A DNA stretch of 64,000 nt from a virus: positions 118,841 through 182,840 of the IMG/VR virus record IMGVR_UViG_3300035698_026482; one strand, given 5' to 3'. Position numbers and translations under genes: made by a program. A model generated the notes under the pieces. It saw nothing but the letters and a program-made list of their open reading frames with translations. It ran no database searches and was not told where the DNA came from. This document shows, in pieces, positions 54,539 through 61,086 of the stretch. Numbering within the stretch: position 1 is the stretch's first letter; every line of letters begins with the position of its first letter.

Positions 54539-55055
54539 TAGGAGAATCTTCTGGCGTGGTGTAAAGGTCGAGATTATCGATATGCGTCCATCCATCCCAC
54601 CCATTAATGCGAATTCGCAGCATTTTTGATTTTTTGCGAGCAAATGGTGATTCATTTGAAACAATGTATCCAATGCTCCCGGGAGGAAAACCTAGTACTT
54701 CATTTGTTTGCGGATTAAATTTAACGATCCACGAAACAGAAACTCTACCTCGCCATCCAGTATTTTTTTGCGGGTGTAAAAGCTTAAGCATTGGCTTTTT
54801 GAAGCCGCCCTTCCATTCGATTGCACGCATTCGTGTTAGCGCGTATGGACGAACAATAACAGCCTGACCCGGGTGTAGAATCTTGCTTCGCTTGTCATCA
54901 AGCTTTTCATTAGAAATTTTAGTGTGTTCTATTAGCCCGACCAATTCTCGATACGCGTCATCGATTTTTTTTAGCTGTGTTGCATTTGTGGCGGGACTAT
55001 TGCGTAACCCTAAGATTTCTTCTTCAAGTTGAAATTTTTTGGATTTCTTCTTCAT
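54531..55055 (-). CDS. SH3-like small protein with N-terminal coiled segment
   Basis: The ATG at 55055 gives 174 residues; it overlaps the upstream gene by 32 nt. The N-terminus is a helical Lys-rich region, followed by HPGQAVIVRPYAL and GSIGYIVSNESPF then LRIRINGWDGWTHIDNLDLY, again the small-barrel pattern. Function unknown. Confidence 0.6.
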   Translation of the reverse strand: MKKKSKKFQLEEEILGLRNSPATNATQLKKIDDAYRELVGLIEHTKISNEKLDDKRSKILHPGQAVIVRPYALTRMRAIEWKGGFKKPMLKLLHPQKNTGWRGRVSVSWIVKFNPQTNEVLGFPPGSIGYIVSNESPFARKKSKMLRIRINGWDGWTHIDNLDLYTTPEDSPND

Positions 55056-55242
55056 CGCTACAAATTTCTCTGTTTGGTGCCGCAAGACAATTATCCATAA
55101 ACTCAATATCGCTTATGTTGTCCTGGTCTGCATCCCAAGCTTCACCTGTCCATGCAGGGGGACCCATGACGACTTCTTCGTCGCCGTCATAGTGTTCAAA
55201 GCGCATGGAAAGCCTTGCGCGCATTCGATCCCAAAGAGTCAT
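55024..55242 (-). CDS. Small acidic hypothetical protein, leaderless-type start
   Basis: The ATG at 55242 (72 residues, MTLWDRMRARLSMRFEHY) lies 6 nt after an extended TATAAT. The protein has a basic start and an acidic end with DNISDIEFMDN. Family unknown. Confidence 0.6.
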   Translation of the reverse strand: MTLWDRMRARLSMRFEHYDGDEEVVMGPPAWTGEAWDADQDNISDIEFMDNCLAAPNREICSDEEEIQKIST

Positions 55243-55248
55243 ATGTCT

Positions 55249-55257
55249 ATTATAACA
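55249..55257 (-). promoter_or_regulatory. Extended -10 promoter TGT-TATAAT, leaderless type
   Basis: TGT-TATAAT with 6 nt (AGACAT) to the ATG at 55242. It lies directly after the hairpin that follows the release factor gene, so a termination point and a new start are packed within 40 bp. Confidence 0.75.
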
Positions 55258-55261
55258 CATC

Positions 55262-55286
55262 CTCGCTCAATTTACATGAGCGAGGA
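55262..55286 (-). terminator. Hairpin after the release factor gene, terminator-like without U-tract
   Basis: CCTCGCTCA and TGAGCGAGG form a perfect 9 bp stem with a 7 nt loop, 10 nt after the release factor stop. A T-run is missing, so it could be a weak terminator or a 3' end protector. Confidence 0.55.
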
Positions 55287-55295
55287 TATTGGTGA

Positions 55296-55983
55296 TCAGC
55301 TTAAAATCTCTTTAAATTTGCCCCTCGAATAATCCTTGAAACGCATAGTTTTGCCGTTTCGATGATTTGTCACACGATCATTTTGGGTTTGAATAGTTCG
55401 GATTTTATCACCACGCATGCCAGATCCCACCTGTCGTCTACGCGTGCCTATTCGCTCCTTGTGCAGGCGGTCTTGCTCCATTTGCAACAGTCGAGCCCGC
55501 AAGATCCGCATAGCCTCGTCTTTATTCATTGATTGTGAGCGCCCGCCGTCGTGACGGATTTGGATGCCAGAAGGTTTATGCGTTAATCTGATACATGTGT
55601 CTGTCATGTTCCTGTGTTGCCCTCCTGGGCCGGAACCTCTGGTGGCCTGTATATCCACATCTTCATCTCGAATCTTCACACGAGCCTCTGAAGGCTCCTG
55701 AAGAATTGCTACAGTAACTGTGCTTGTGTGGGTCCGCCCACGCTTTTCTGTGGGAGGCACACGCTGCCAACGATGACCACCTGCCTCTTGCTCAAACTTT
55801 TTATATGCGCCCTTTCCTGATGCACGTAAAAGTATAAACCCAACCCGTCTTTCTAGAATTGTGAGGTTAAAGACACTCCTGGGTCGCGTACTTTCTGTAG
55901 ATTTCGTATTGATCAACGATCAATAGCTTAGAATCTGCGCCGCCTTCGGCTGCGCGTATTTCGATTAGGACTGTGTTTTCCAT
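55296..55983 (-). CDS. Phage peptide chain release factor, RF1-type, expressed through a +1 frameshift
   Basis: The zero frame starts at the ATG at 55983 (MENTVLIEIRAAEGGADSKL) and stops at UAA at 55867 after 38 codons. The +1 frame continues from AAC to a TGA at 55296. Joined at the CUU codon this gives 228 residues. The product has the RF core: IEIRAAEGG (codon-recognition domain start), GGHRWQRVPPTEKRGRTHTS with the PxT tripeptide as PPT at 76-78 (RF1-type: UAA and UAG), and the peptidyl-transfer motif GSGPGGQHRNMTD with GGQ at 120-122. PxT-GGQ spacing (44) is close to E. coli RF1. The N-terminal helical domain 1 of cellular RFs is missing. RF1 is about 360 residues. Confidence 0.85.
55866..55881 (-). 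promoter_or_regulatory. Programmed +1 ribosomal frameshift site, prfB-like but with UAA
   Basis: The minus strand reads CAGGAG-TGT-CTT-TAA-C. The prfB signal of bacterial RF2 is AGGGGG-TAT-CTT-TGA-C. Both have an SD-like purine run, a 3 nt spacer, the slippery CUU, an in-frame stop and a following C. Slippage of the P-site tRNA from CUU to UUU puts AAC in the A site and continues the release factor frame. Confidence 0.85.
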
Positions 55984-56064
55984 TGTTTTCTCTTTCGTTT
56001 GTTCGATGTGAAATAATGAAGCCGGCATCCATTTAGCGGATGCCGGCTTCACGAAAAATCTGCG

Positions 56065-57099
56065 TTAAACGGTTAATGAAATTGCACGTTCTTTGTAAAA
56101 CGTCAAGGCTCGACTATTAACAGCCTTAGAGACTTGTTGCCATTCAAGCTCATTATCGCTTAGTTCAAGTTCACACTCACGCTTAACATCACCACCCACC
56201 CATTTTAGGAATTCGCTGGTTGATTTCATGTCAATTGCGTGACCCATTTCTGCAAGATAGTCTAGACCTTTTTGCAGACGGTTATCTGTTACAGCGAATT
56301 CGACGAAAGCAGAAACAGACGCGATAACTTCAGGATCGATTGAAGGCCTATTACACTTGGCCTTTTTGACTTCCTTGTGTTTATCACCTTTTGTTTTAAA
56401 GAAGAGGTCACTATTACCCCAATGCTTACCGATAGGAATCCAAACGATGCCTTCGCCTAGACCATCGACGCCAAAGCGCGCGCCCCACGGACATTTATCT
56501 TCGACCATTTGTGTGTACTTCTCCGCTTCGCTCGCTGCAAGCTCAACGGCTCGCGTGTCATTGAAATCAATTTGTAGACGCCATTTACCTACATCAAGAA
56601 CAGAGTGGATACTTGCTGCTTCATACTTGTTCGCAAGGCGAGGTACGGCGTCGACATAACGAGAAGCATCGTTGTCATCGATGACCTTTACGCCGAAGAT
56701 GACCCATTGTTTTTCAGGAAGCTTATTAACAGCAACACCGTTTTGAATACCTGGGCCGCACCATTCGCCATAAATGACAACTTTTTCTGTCGCTTGAATC
56801 TTATGTTTAGTACGAATCTTTGACTCGATTTCACGAATTGCAGATGATTGTGATTCGCCGCTAACAAACTTAGCAAAGCCACTATTATCCGAGGTCAATG
56901 AAAGCTCACGATTACGAGACTGCGCAACAAGGCTATCGTTTGAACATACCACACTGGCGTTTGTGCCATGAAGCTTGATCGTTCCTCTGAACGTTACAGG
57001 CGATGGCACACGATATTGCTCGTTTTCAAAACCCTTATTTGCGGTTTTGACATATCGAACAATCTGGTGAAGTGCTTCTACGTGCGTGAATTTATACAT
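56065..57099 (-). CDS. RNA ligase, Rnl2-like nucleotidyltransferase
   Basis: This 344-residue protein has motif I as TFRGTIKLHGTNASVV, where KLHGTN corresponds to the KxHGTN of T4 Rnl2 and its relatives, motif III-like VVIYGEWCGPGIQ, motif IV EGIVWIP and motif V LFFKTKGDKHKE. Rnl2 enzymes seal 3'-OH/5'-phosphate nicks in RNA duplexes. With RtcB nearby the phage carries both healing chemistries for cut tRNA. A strong AGGAGAG precedes the ATG. Confidence 0.88.
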   Translation of the reverse strand: MYKFTHVEALHQIVRYVKTANKGFENEQYRVPSPVTFRGTIKLHGTNASVVCSNDSLVAQSRNRELSLTSDNSGFAKFVSGESQSSAIREIESKIRTKHKIQATEKVVIYGEWCGPGIQNGVAVNKLPEKQWVIFGVKVIDDNDASRYVDAVPRLANKYEAASIHSVLDVGKWRLQIDFNDTRAVELAASEAEKYTQMVEDKCPWGARFGVDGLGEGIVWIPIGKHWGNSDLFFKTKGDKHKEVKKAKCNRPSIDPEVIASVSAFVEFAVTDNRLQKGLDYLAEMGHAIDMKSTSEFLKWVGGDVKRECELELSDNELEWQQVSKAVNSRALTFYKERAISLTV

Positions 57100-57131
57100 G
57101 CTCTCTCCTCTTATATTCTCTGTAATTTAAT

Positions 57132-57206
57132 TGGAGCCTCCACCCCGAATCGCACGGGGGTCTAAGGGTTACAAATCCTTTGTAATAGCTACTATACTAT
57201 AGAGGC
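57132..57206 (-). tRNA. tRNA-Thr(UGU), atypical T-loop
   Basis: Acceptor GCCTCTA pairs with TGGAGGC; CCA is encoded. The anticodon loop is TTTGTAA. The T-stem CCCCG/CGGGG is perfect, but the loop reads TGCGATT instead of TTCRANY, and the D-loop lacks the usual GG. Confidence 0.8.
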
Positions 57207-57211
57207 TTGAG

Positions 57212-57287
57212 TGGTGCCCAGTAACGGATTTGAACCGCTGACCTTCTCCGTGTAAAAGAGTTGTTCTACCACTGAACTAACCAGGCA
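57212..57287 (-). tRNA. tRNA-Val(UAC)
   Basis: The anticodon loop TTTACAC, D-arm GTTCAGTGGTAGAAC and a canonical T-loop (TTCAAAT) are present. CCA is encoded. Confidence 0.9.
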
Positions 57288-57394
57288 TGGTGTGTCCTGT
57301 GGGAATCGAACCCACTCCTCCCGAGACTCCCCGTCTCTTTTTCAAGAGAACGGATCACTGAACACGGTTGCCGACAGCCTCCGGCGCGGGACAC
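57288..57394 (-). tRNA. Class II tRNA-like gene, isotype unclear, 107 nt
   Basis: Acceptor GTGTCCC/AGGACAC with ACCA end, a Ser-like D-arm (GCCG...CGGC) and a perfect T-arm GTGGG-TTCGATT-CCCAC. Between them are two competing hairpins: CTCTTGAAAAAGAG (its TTGAAA resembles a Ser UGA loop) and GAGAC/GTCTC. It is about 15 nt longer than a usual Ser tRNA, so the isotype cannot be fixed. Confidence 0.5.
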
Positions 57395-57419
57395 ATAGTT
57401 GTTTGAGTAAAGTGTTGTT

Positions 57420-57495
57420 TGGAGCCCGCAGCAGGAGTTGAACCTTCGATCTCTGCGTTCGAAGCGCAGTGTCTTATCCACTAGACGAAAGAAAC
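57420..57495 (-). tRNA. tRNA-Arg(UCG) with degenerate acceptor stem
   Basis: A perfect anticodon arm CTGCG-CTTCGAA-CGCAG and a good D-arm. The acceptor GTTTCTT opposite TGCGGGC has one G-C, four G-U pairs and two mismatches, and the T-stem has one mismatch. CCA is encoded. It may be decaying or unusual. Confidence 0.7.
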
Positions 57496-57509
57496 ATACT
57501 TTAAATGTT

Positions 57510-58028
57510 TTAAACCAACTTAATCTTGAGCCCTTGCTCCTTCATTGACATAAGCGCCTCTGCATTGCCCATCGCATCATTGACTGGGTTGTGATCATGT
57601 TTGGTTTTGCGTAGGTGCTTGAACGACTTAAACATGTCGTTTTGCATTCCCTTCCAAAGATCGTTTTGATTGCGCGAACTAAAGCCGAATGGGTTCTTTC
57701 CGAGATAATGGTGAAAATACCAGTTAATCCACTGCCAATCAAATCCGTTATTATCGGCGATGAAAATAGGCCGACCGACGCTAACACTCTCAATCCACGC
57801 TGCAAACTTCATCATCGTTTCATATGGATTGTCAAACTCAAGGTGTTCCTCACGAGAAAAGCCTGAAATAGCAAGTGCCTCAGGAATCCACGAGTTTGAA
57901 ATAGGCTTCGTTGTTCCGTAGAACGTGTCTTTAAGACCGGGGCGCACGACAACAGCTCCAAAGCAGACCATTGAATAGTTGTATGGGATTGGGCCGTCGG
58001 CCTCAATATCCATCATAATATAGCTCAT
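57510..58028 (-). CDS. DEDDh 3'-5' exonuclease (DnaQ/RNase T-like)
   Basis: This 172-residue protein has exonuclease motif I MMDIEADGPIPYN (Asp7, Glu9), motif II-like IFIADNNGFDWQWINWYFHH and motif III KHDHNPVNDAMGNAEALMSM (His and Asp). Small stand-alone enzymes of this type trim DNA or RNA 3' ends, and RNase T/oligoribonuclease members mature tRNAs. It lies inside the tRNA array. The ATG is 6 nt after an extended TAAAAT. Confidence 0.83.
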   Translation of the reverse strand: MSYIMMDIEADGPIPYNYSMVCFGAVVVRPGLKDTFYGTTKPISNSWIPEALAISGFSREEHLEFDNPYETMMKFAAWIESVSVGRPIFIADNNGFDWQWINWYFHHYLGKNPFGFSSRNQNDLWKGMQNDMFKSFKHLRKTKHDHNPVNDAMGNAEALMSMKEQGLKIKLV

Positions 58029-58034
58029 AAATTT

Positions 58035-58043
58035 ATTTTACCA
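58035..58043 (-). promoter_or_regulatory. Extended -10 promoter TGG-TAAAAT, leaderless type
   Basis: TGG-TAAAAT followed by AAATTT and the ATG at 58028, with no SD between. Confidence 0.65.
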
Positions 58044-58075
58044 CAAATTGAAAGGGTTTACAAGAAAGCTGAAAT

Positions 58076-58150
58076 TGGAGCCCTGACCCGGTTCTGCCCC
58101 GGGATTTCTACCATACCACAGTAGCGTGTTCCTGTTGTCACCATCAGGGC
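58076..58150 (-). tRNA. tRNA-Thr(GGU), atypical T-loop
   Basis: A perfect acceptor GCCCTGA/TCAGGGC with TCCA, anticodon loop GTGGTAT, T-stem CCCGG/CCGGG with loop GGCAGAA in place of TTCRANY. The D-loop holds CAGGAA. Confidence 0.75.
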
Positions 58151-58151
58151 G

Positions 58152-58227
58152 TGGAGCCCATAATCAGAATCGAACTGATGACCTCTTCGTTACGAATGAA
58201 GCGCTCTACCATCTGAGCTATACGGGC
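58152..58227 (-). tRNA. tRNA-Thr(CGU)
   Basis: Acceptor GCCCGTA/TATGGGC, D-arm AGCTCAGATGGTAGAGC, anticodon loop TTCGTAA, canonical T-loop TTCGATT, CCA encoded. Confidence 0.9.
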
Positions 58228-58275
58228 GTAATGCGGGACATTTGACCAAGTCTAGCCTCCCGTAGGCCATGAAAG

Positions 58276-58788
58276 TTACTGGATCCACATCTCCCATTCA
58301 GGAGGAAGCTCACCATTTTTCGCTAACAATGTTCGCAGCACCTTGTGACGGGTAGGAACAACAGGTTGATTAAGCAGTTTCATACCCGATTCACGAATAG
58401 TGCGATCTGCCTTAGCGTGATTGCACGGTCTGCAACAGGTTGTAATGTTAAGCCATGAAGTTTGTCCGCCCTTTGAACGAGGCTGAATGTGATCGAACGT
58501 TAGGTTACGAGGCGCTGCCTGCTTACCACAGTATTGACAGCTGTGATTATCACGAAGGAATACGTTCTCGCGACAGAACTTTGTGTGCGATGGCGTAGGC
58601 TTCGAGTAATCCTTAAGACGAAGAACTGCAGGCACCGCAAATTTGTCGGACACCGTATGAATAAAGGCATCCTCATAGTCAGCAACGGACTCCGCCTTCT
58701 CTAGAAAGAGCAAGCACATCGCGCGCTGCCAATCAATTGTCTCGAGCGGCATATATCCTTGATTGAGAAGAAGGATTCTTTTGTTCAT
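58276..58788 (-). CDS. HNH endonuclease
   Basis: This 170-residue protein has the HNH core FLRDNHSCQYCGKQAAPRNL, then LTFDHIQPRSKGGQTSWLNI and TTCCRPCNHAKADR, with two Cys pairs for structural zinc and catalytic His-Asn-His. A GAGGTAA element precedes the ATG. It lies within the tRNA array, a usual place for free-standing homing enzymes in phages; a role in genome packaging is an alternative. Confidence 0.88.
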   Translation of the reverse strand: MNKRILLLNQGYMPLETIDWQRAMCLLFLEKAESVADYEDAFIHTVSDKFAVPAVLRLKDYSKPTPSHTKFCRENVFLRDNHSCQYCGKQAAPRNLTFDHIQPRSKGGQTSWLNITTCCRPCNHAKADRTIRESGMKLLNQPVVPTRHKVLRTLLAKNGELPPEWEMWIQ

Positions 58789-58826
58789 AATAGTAAATTA
58801 CCTCTTAGTTTGTGTTTTGAATAATT

Positions 58827-58901
58827 TGGCGGTACATACGGAATTCGAATCCGTGCTAAAACCGTGACAGGGTTCGGTGCTGGCCACTACACTAATGTAC
58901 C
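58827..58901 (-). tRNA. tRNA-Asp(GUC)
   Basis: Acceptor GGTACAT/ATGTACC, anticodon loop CTGTCAC, canonical T-loop TTCGAAT, GCCA end encoded. Confidence 0.92.
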
Positions 58902-58910
58902 AAATGTGGT

Positions 58911-58985
58911 TGGTCCTTTGGACAGGTAACGCACCTGTATCTCTGCGGCTTCAACGCAGCGCTAATCTATTTCAGCTACCAAAGG
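58911..58985 (-). tRNA. tRNA-Phe(GAA), atypical T-loop
   Basis: Acceptor CCTTTGG/CCAAAGG, anticodon arm CTGCG-TTGAAGC-CGCAG, T-stem ACAGG/CCTGT with loop TGCGTTA, D-stem GCTG/TAGC with a loop lacking GG. CCA is encoded. Confidence 0.8.
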
Positions 58986-58988
58986 ATG

Positions 58989-59071
58989 TGGTCGGGTGGG
59001 TGAGAATCGAACTCACCTGCGTAAACGCTGAAGTTTTACAGACTTCGTCGCCACCTTGGCTGTTCCACCCG
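58989..59071 (-). tRNA. tRNA-Tyr(GUA)
   Basis: Acceptor CGGGTGG/CCACCCG, anticodon arm GAAGT-CTGTAAA-ACTTC, long variable arm GCG/CGC type as expected for bacterial Tyr, canonical T-loop and CCA. Confidence 0.92.
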
Positions 59072-59218
59072 ATAACGGGATTCGGTTTTCTCTCTACTGT
59101 TTGTTTCGAGGTACCTTAATCACCGGAAACGCTCTCGCTCCTGTCACGTCTAAATTGTCCCCGCGACGTTCCGGGTTATTTTGTCGATATTGTATATTGT
59201 TATTCCCTATTTAGAAGT

Positions 59219-59833
59219 ATGAAGATTCATGTTGAAAAATTTTGGGATGATGAGTTGAATGAAGAAAATGAAGATGAATATTCAATTGCACAAATTAAAC
59301 GCCATGGCGTAAAAAAGAAGCAGCATAGTCCAGTTACATTATTGGTGCCAATCGCCGTCCGCCTCAAGAGATGGATACCCGTCAAAGCGTATATGCTTTG
59401 TATGGGAACGCGAAATAGCTTTGAGTGCGACACATTTAAAAAGCATTTACCCGCCGATGCAAGTGTGAAATCAGTTGATATTGCGTCTGATGCCAAGGCT
59501 GATTTTACTATGAGCTTTAATCAGTTCCCAGAAGACTGGGCTGAAACATGCGATGTGATTTATTCAAATGCACTTGATCATGCAACAGACGCTACGGCTA
59601 CGTTTTACGAATGGCTTCGCATCCTTAAGCCGGGTGGAATTGTTGTCTTACGAACCACCCAAGACCCTAGAATTAGTCCCGCCGATTGCTGTAGCTTCAC
59701 AGATGAAAATACGCTTAATTTTATTGAGTGGTGTGTGGGTGTTGAACTTCTCCTGTTTGAGTTAATTGATGGCGAGTCTCATTTCTTTATTAGAAAACTC
59801 GATTGCGTTGATGGTGACCCAACGGAGAATTGA
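59219..59833 (+). CDS. SAM-dependent methyltransferase-like protein, plus strand
   Basis: This 204-residue protein has CMGTRNSFECDTFKKHLP in the place of motif I, VKSVDIASDAKADF as the acidic strand and LRILKPGGIVVLRTTQDP as the beta-5 region. Methyl transfer to a sugar or RNA is possible. Its last codons run into the opposite-strand tRNA-Glu gene. It is the only plus-strand gene in the tRNA array. The 147 bp before it shows no clear -10 box. Confidence 0.65.
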   Translation: MKIHVEKFWDDELNEENEDEYSIAQIKRHGVKKKQHSPVTLLVPIAVRLKRWIPVKAYMLCMGTRNSFECDTFKKHLPADASVKSVDIASDAKADFTMSFNQFPEDWAETCDVIYSNALDHATDATATFYEWLRILKPGGIVVLRTTQDPRISPADCCSFTDENTLNFIEWCVGVELLLFELIDGESHFFIRKLDCVDGDPTEN

Positions 59834-59886
59834 ACTCCGATTATACGATTGAAAGTCGTGTATCTTAACCGTTAGATGATTGGGCC
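59812..59886 (-). tRNA. tRNA-Glu(UUC)
   Basis: Anticodon loop CTTTCAA, D-arm ATCTAACGGTTAAGAT, canonical T-loop TTCAATT and encoded CCA. It overlaps the end of the opposite-strand methyltransferase gene by 22 nt. Confidence 0.9.
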
Positions 59887-59897
59887 ATTTGACGATT

Positions 59898-59974
59898 TGG
59901 AGATTCCTCTCGGACTTGAACCGAGGACCCACAGCTTAACAAGCTATCGCTCTAACCAACTGAGCTAAGGAATC
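59898..59974 (-). tRNA. tRNA-Asn(GUU)
   Basis: Acceptor GATTCCT/AGGAATC, anticodon loop TTGTTAA, T-loop TTCAAGT, CCA encoded. A second Asn(GUU) gene lies at 62926. Confidence 0.92.
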
Positions 59975-59985
59975 TTATTGTGTCT

Positions 59986-60444
59986 TTACTCGTATTTCTC
60001 CTTGAGAATACGCAGTTGTTCTCGTTCGGCGTCTTCTGCAAGCTTTTTTAATTTCTTGTCTTTCTCTAGAGCTTTCTCTTTCCTGGCGGCATTCCAAAGC
60101 TTCATTTCTGCTTCATATTTTTTATTTTTGGATTCCCATGTCTTAAGCTTTTTAAGATAGGCGGCCATATCCTTGGCGTAATGCGCGTTCTCTTGCGGAA
60201 TAGGAAGCACCTTCCAGATTTCAACGCTCGTCGCCCCATAATCATACTCATCAACGTCGACTTCAATCTTGAGATAAGCCTCGCTTGTTTCAGCAAGCTC
60301 TAAAATAGTCTCACGCGAAATTTCTATTTCTAGATCGCCATAGCCACTATCCAAAAGCGTGCGTTGCTCATTGCTAATAATCTTTAGCGGCATGTCCGGC
60401 TCGCGAGGCTTACTTGGCTTTTTGATTGATGTTTTGATTTTCAT
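59986..60444 (-). CDS. Coiled-coil hypothetical protein
   Basis: This 152-residue protein has a beta-rich N-terminal half (LEIEISRETILELAETSEAY) and a long charged C-terminal helix (KKYEAEMKLWNAARKEKALE). It overlaps the small CxxC protein gene by 4 nt (ATGA). Family unknown. Confidence 0.65.
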   Translation of the reverse strand: MKIKTSIKKPSKPREPDMPLKIISNEQRTLLDSGYGDLEIEISRETILELAETSEAYLKIEVDVDEYDYGATSVEIWKVLPIPQENAHYAKDMAAYLKKLKTWESKNKKYEAEMKLWNAARKEKALEKDKKLKKLAEDAEREQLRILKEKYE

Positions 60445-60647
60445 AATGAATCCGATTGTTGTTGTGAAATGTTGTTTTCTGTAAGAATTCGATTAGCGCG
60501 CTTGTAGTTTCCGCCACGAGGACTAATCTGCAATTTGATAAGAGCTTGTCTAATATTGGGCGTAGTTTTCAAAGCTTCAATAAATTCGCTTTCGGTAACT
60601 GATCCGTATGCGCCTTCATGATGATGTTCGCAGTTTTCACATTGTAT
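60441..60647 (-). CDS. Small CxxC/HTH protein related to homing endonuclease domains, apparent ATA start
   Basis: The frame reads (M)QCENCEHHHEGAYGS and then LKTTPNIRQALIKLQISPRG with GNYKRANRIL. The CxNC-HHEGxYGS start and the IRxAL-LGLxPxGGNY helix-turn-helix are both known from phage homing endonucleases, but the nuclease core is missing. No ATG, GTG or TTG is available: the frame opens after a TAA at 60651-60653 and the only plausible start is ATA at 60647. TATAAT ends 5 nt before it. The stop overlaps the downstream ATG, so translation is likely real. 68 residues. Confidence 0.5.
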   Translation of the reverse strand: MQCENCEHHHEGAYGSVTESEFIEALKTTPNIRQALIKLQISPRGGNYKRANRILTENNISQQQSDSL

Positions 60648-60652
60648 ACTGT

Positions 60653-60658
60653 ATTATA
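60653..60658 (-). promoter_or_regulatory. -10 box TATAAT before the small CxxC gene
   Basis: A perfect TATAAT lies 5 nt before the proposed ATA start and 23 nt after the tRNA-Lys gene. It would make a leaderless or near-leaderless transcript. Confidence 0.5.
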
Positions 60659-60681
60659 CGCAATTCGAACTGTGGTTAAAA

Positions 60682-60769
60682 TGGTGAGCAGAGAGGGATT
60701 CGAACCCTCGTGGGTGTTAACCATCCGCTTAAAAGGCGGTTACAATCGACCAGGCTCTGTCATCTGCCC
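60682..60769 (-). tRNA. tRNA with anticodon UUU (Lys) but a class II-size variable region
   Basis: Acceptor GGGCAGA/TCTGCTC, anticodon arm ACCGC-CTTTTAA-GCGGA (four pairs), canonical T-arm GAGGG-TTCGAAT-CCCTC, CCA encoded. The variable region is 14 nt with a TGG/CCA stem. Bacterial Lys tRNA has a 5 nt variable loop. Confidence 0.8.
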
Positions 60770-60854
60770 AAATACGGGCCTGTTGAGTGACCCGCTAAAT
60801 CTTGTTTCCTTGTTTATGTTTTCGTTTGTTCATGATGAGTATCTTTCTTGAAGT

Positions 60855-60929
60855 TGGTGGCCCTACGGGGAATCGAACCCCGATCTTAACACTGAGAATG
60901 TTGTATTCTTGCCGTTGAACTATAGGGCC
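60855..60929 (-). tRNA. tRNA-Glu(CUC)
   Basis: Acceptor GGCCCTA/TAGGGCC, anticodon loop TTCTCAG, canonical T-loop TTCGATT, ACCA end. Confidence 0.9.
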
Positions 60930-60932
60930 GCA

Positions 60933-61008
60933 TGGAGGCTCCACCCCGAATCGAACGGGGATCGCTTGGTTTGCAATCAAGTGCCATAATCCGTTAGACC
61001 ATGGAGCC
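60933..61008 (-). tRNA. tRNA-Cys(GCA)
   Basis: Acceptor GGCTCCA/TGGAGCC, anticodon arm CTTGA-TTGCAAA-CCAAG, canonical T-loop TTCGATT, TCCA end. Confidence 0.9.
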
Positions 61009-61011
61009 AGT

Positions 61012-61082
61012 TGGCAGGTCGTGAGGGGATCGAACCCTCTAAATCGCTTTTGGAGAGCAATTGCAGAACCATCTGACGACCT
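61012..61082 (-). tRNA. tRNA-Trp(CCA)
   Basis: Acceptor AGGTCGT/ACGACCT, anticodon loop CTCCAAA, canonical T-loop, GCCA end. The D-arm is short. Confidence 0.88.
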
Positions 61083-61086
61083 AGGG

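Noticed and set aside
55867-56052. A separate 61-residue gene before the release factor
   Set aside because: Its end and the next frame join at a prfB-like frameshift site into one release factor; the part before the ATG at 55983 is unlikely to be translated.
60682-60769. Ochre suppressor tRNA (anticodon UUA)
   Set aside because: Moving the loop by one base to read UUA breaks the anticodon stem; UUU gives four good pairs and a Lys-type loop.
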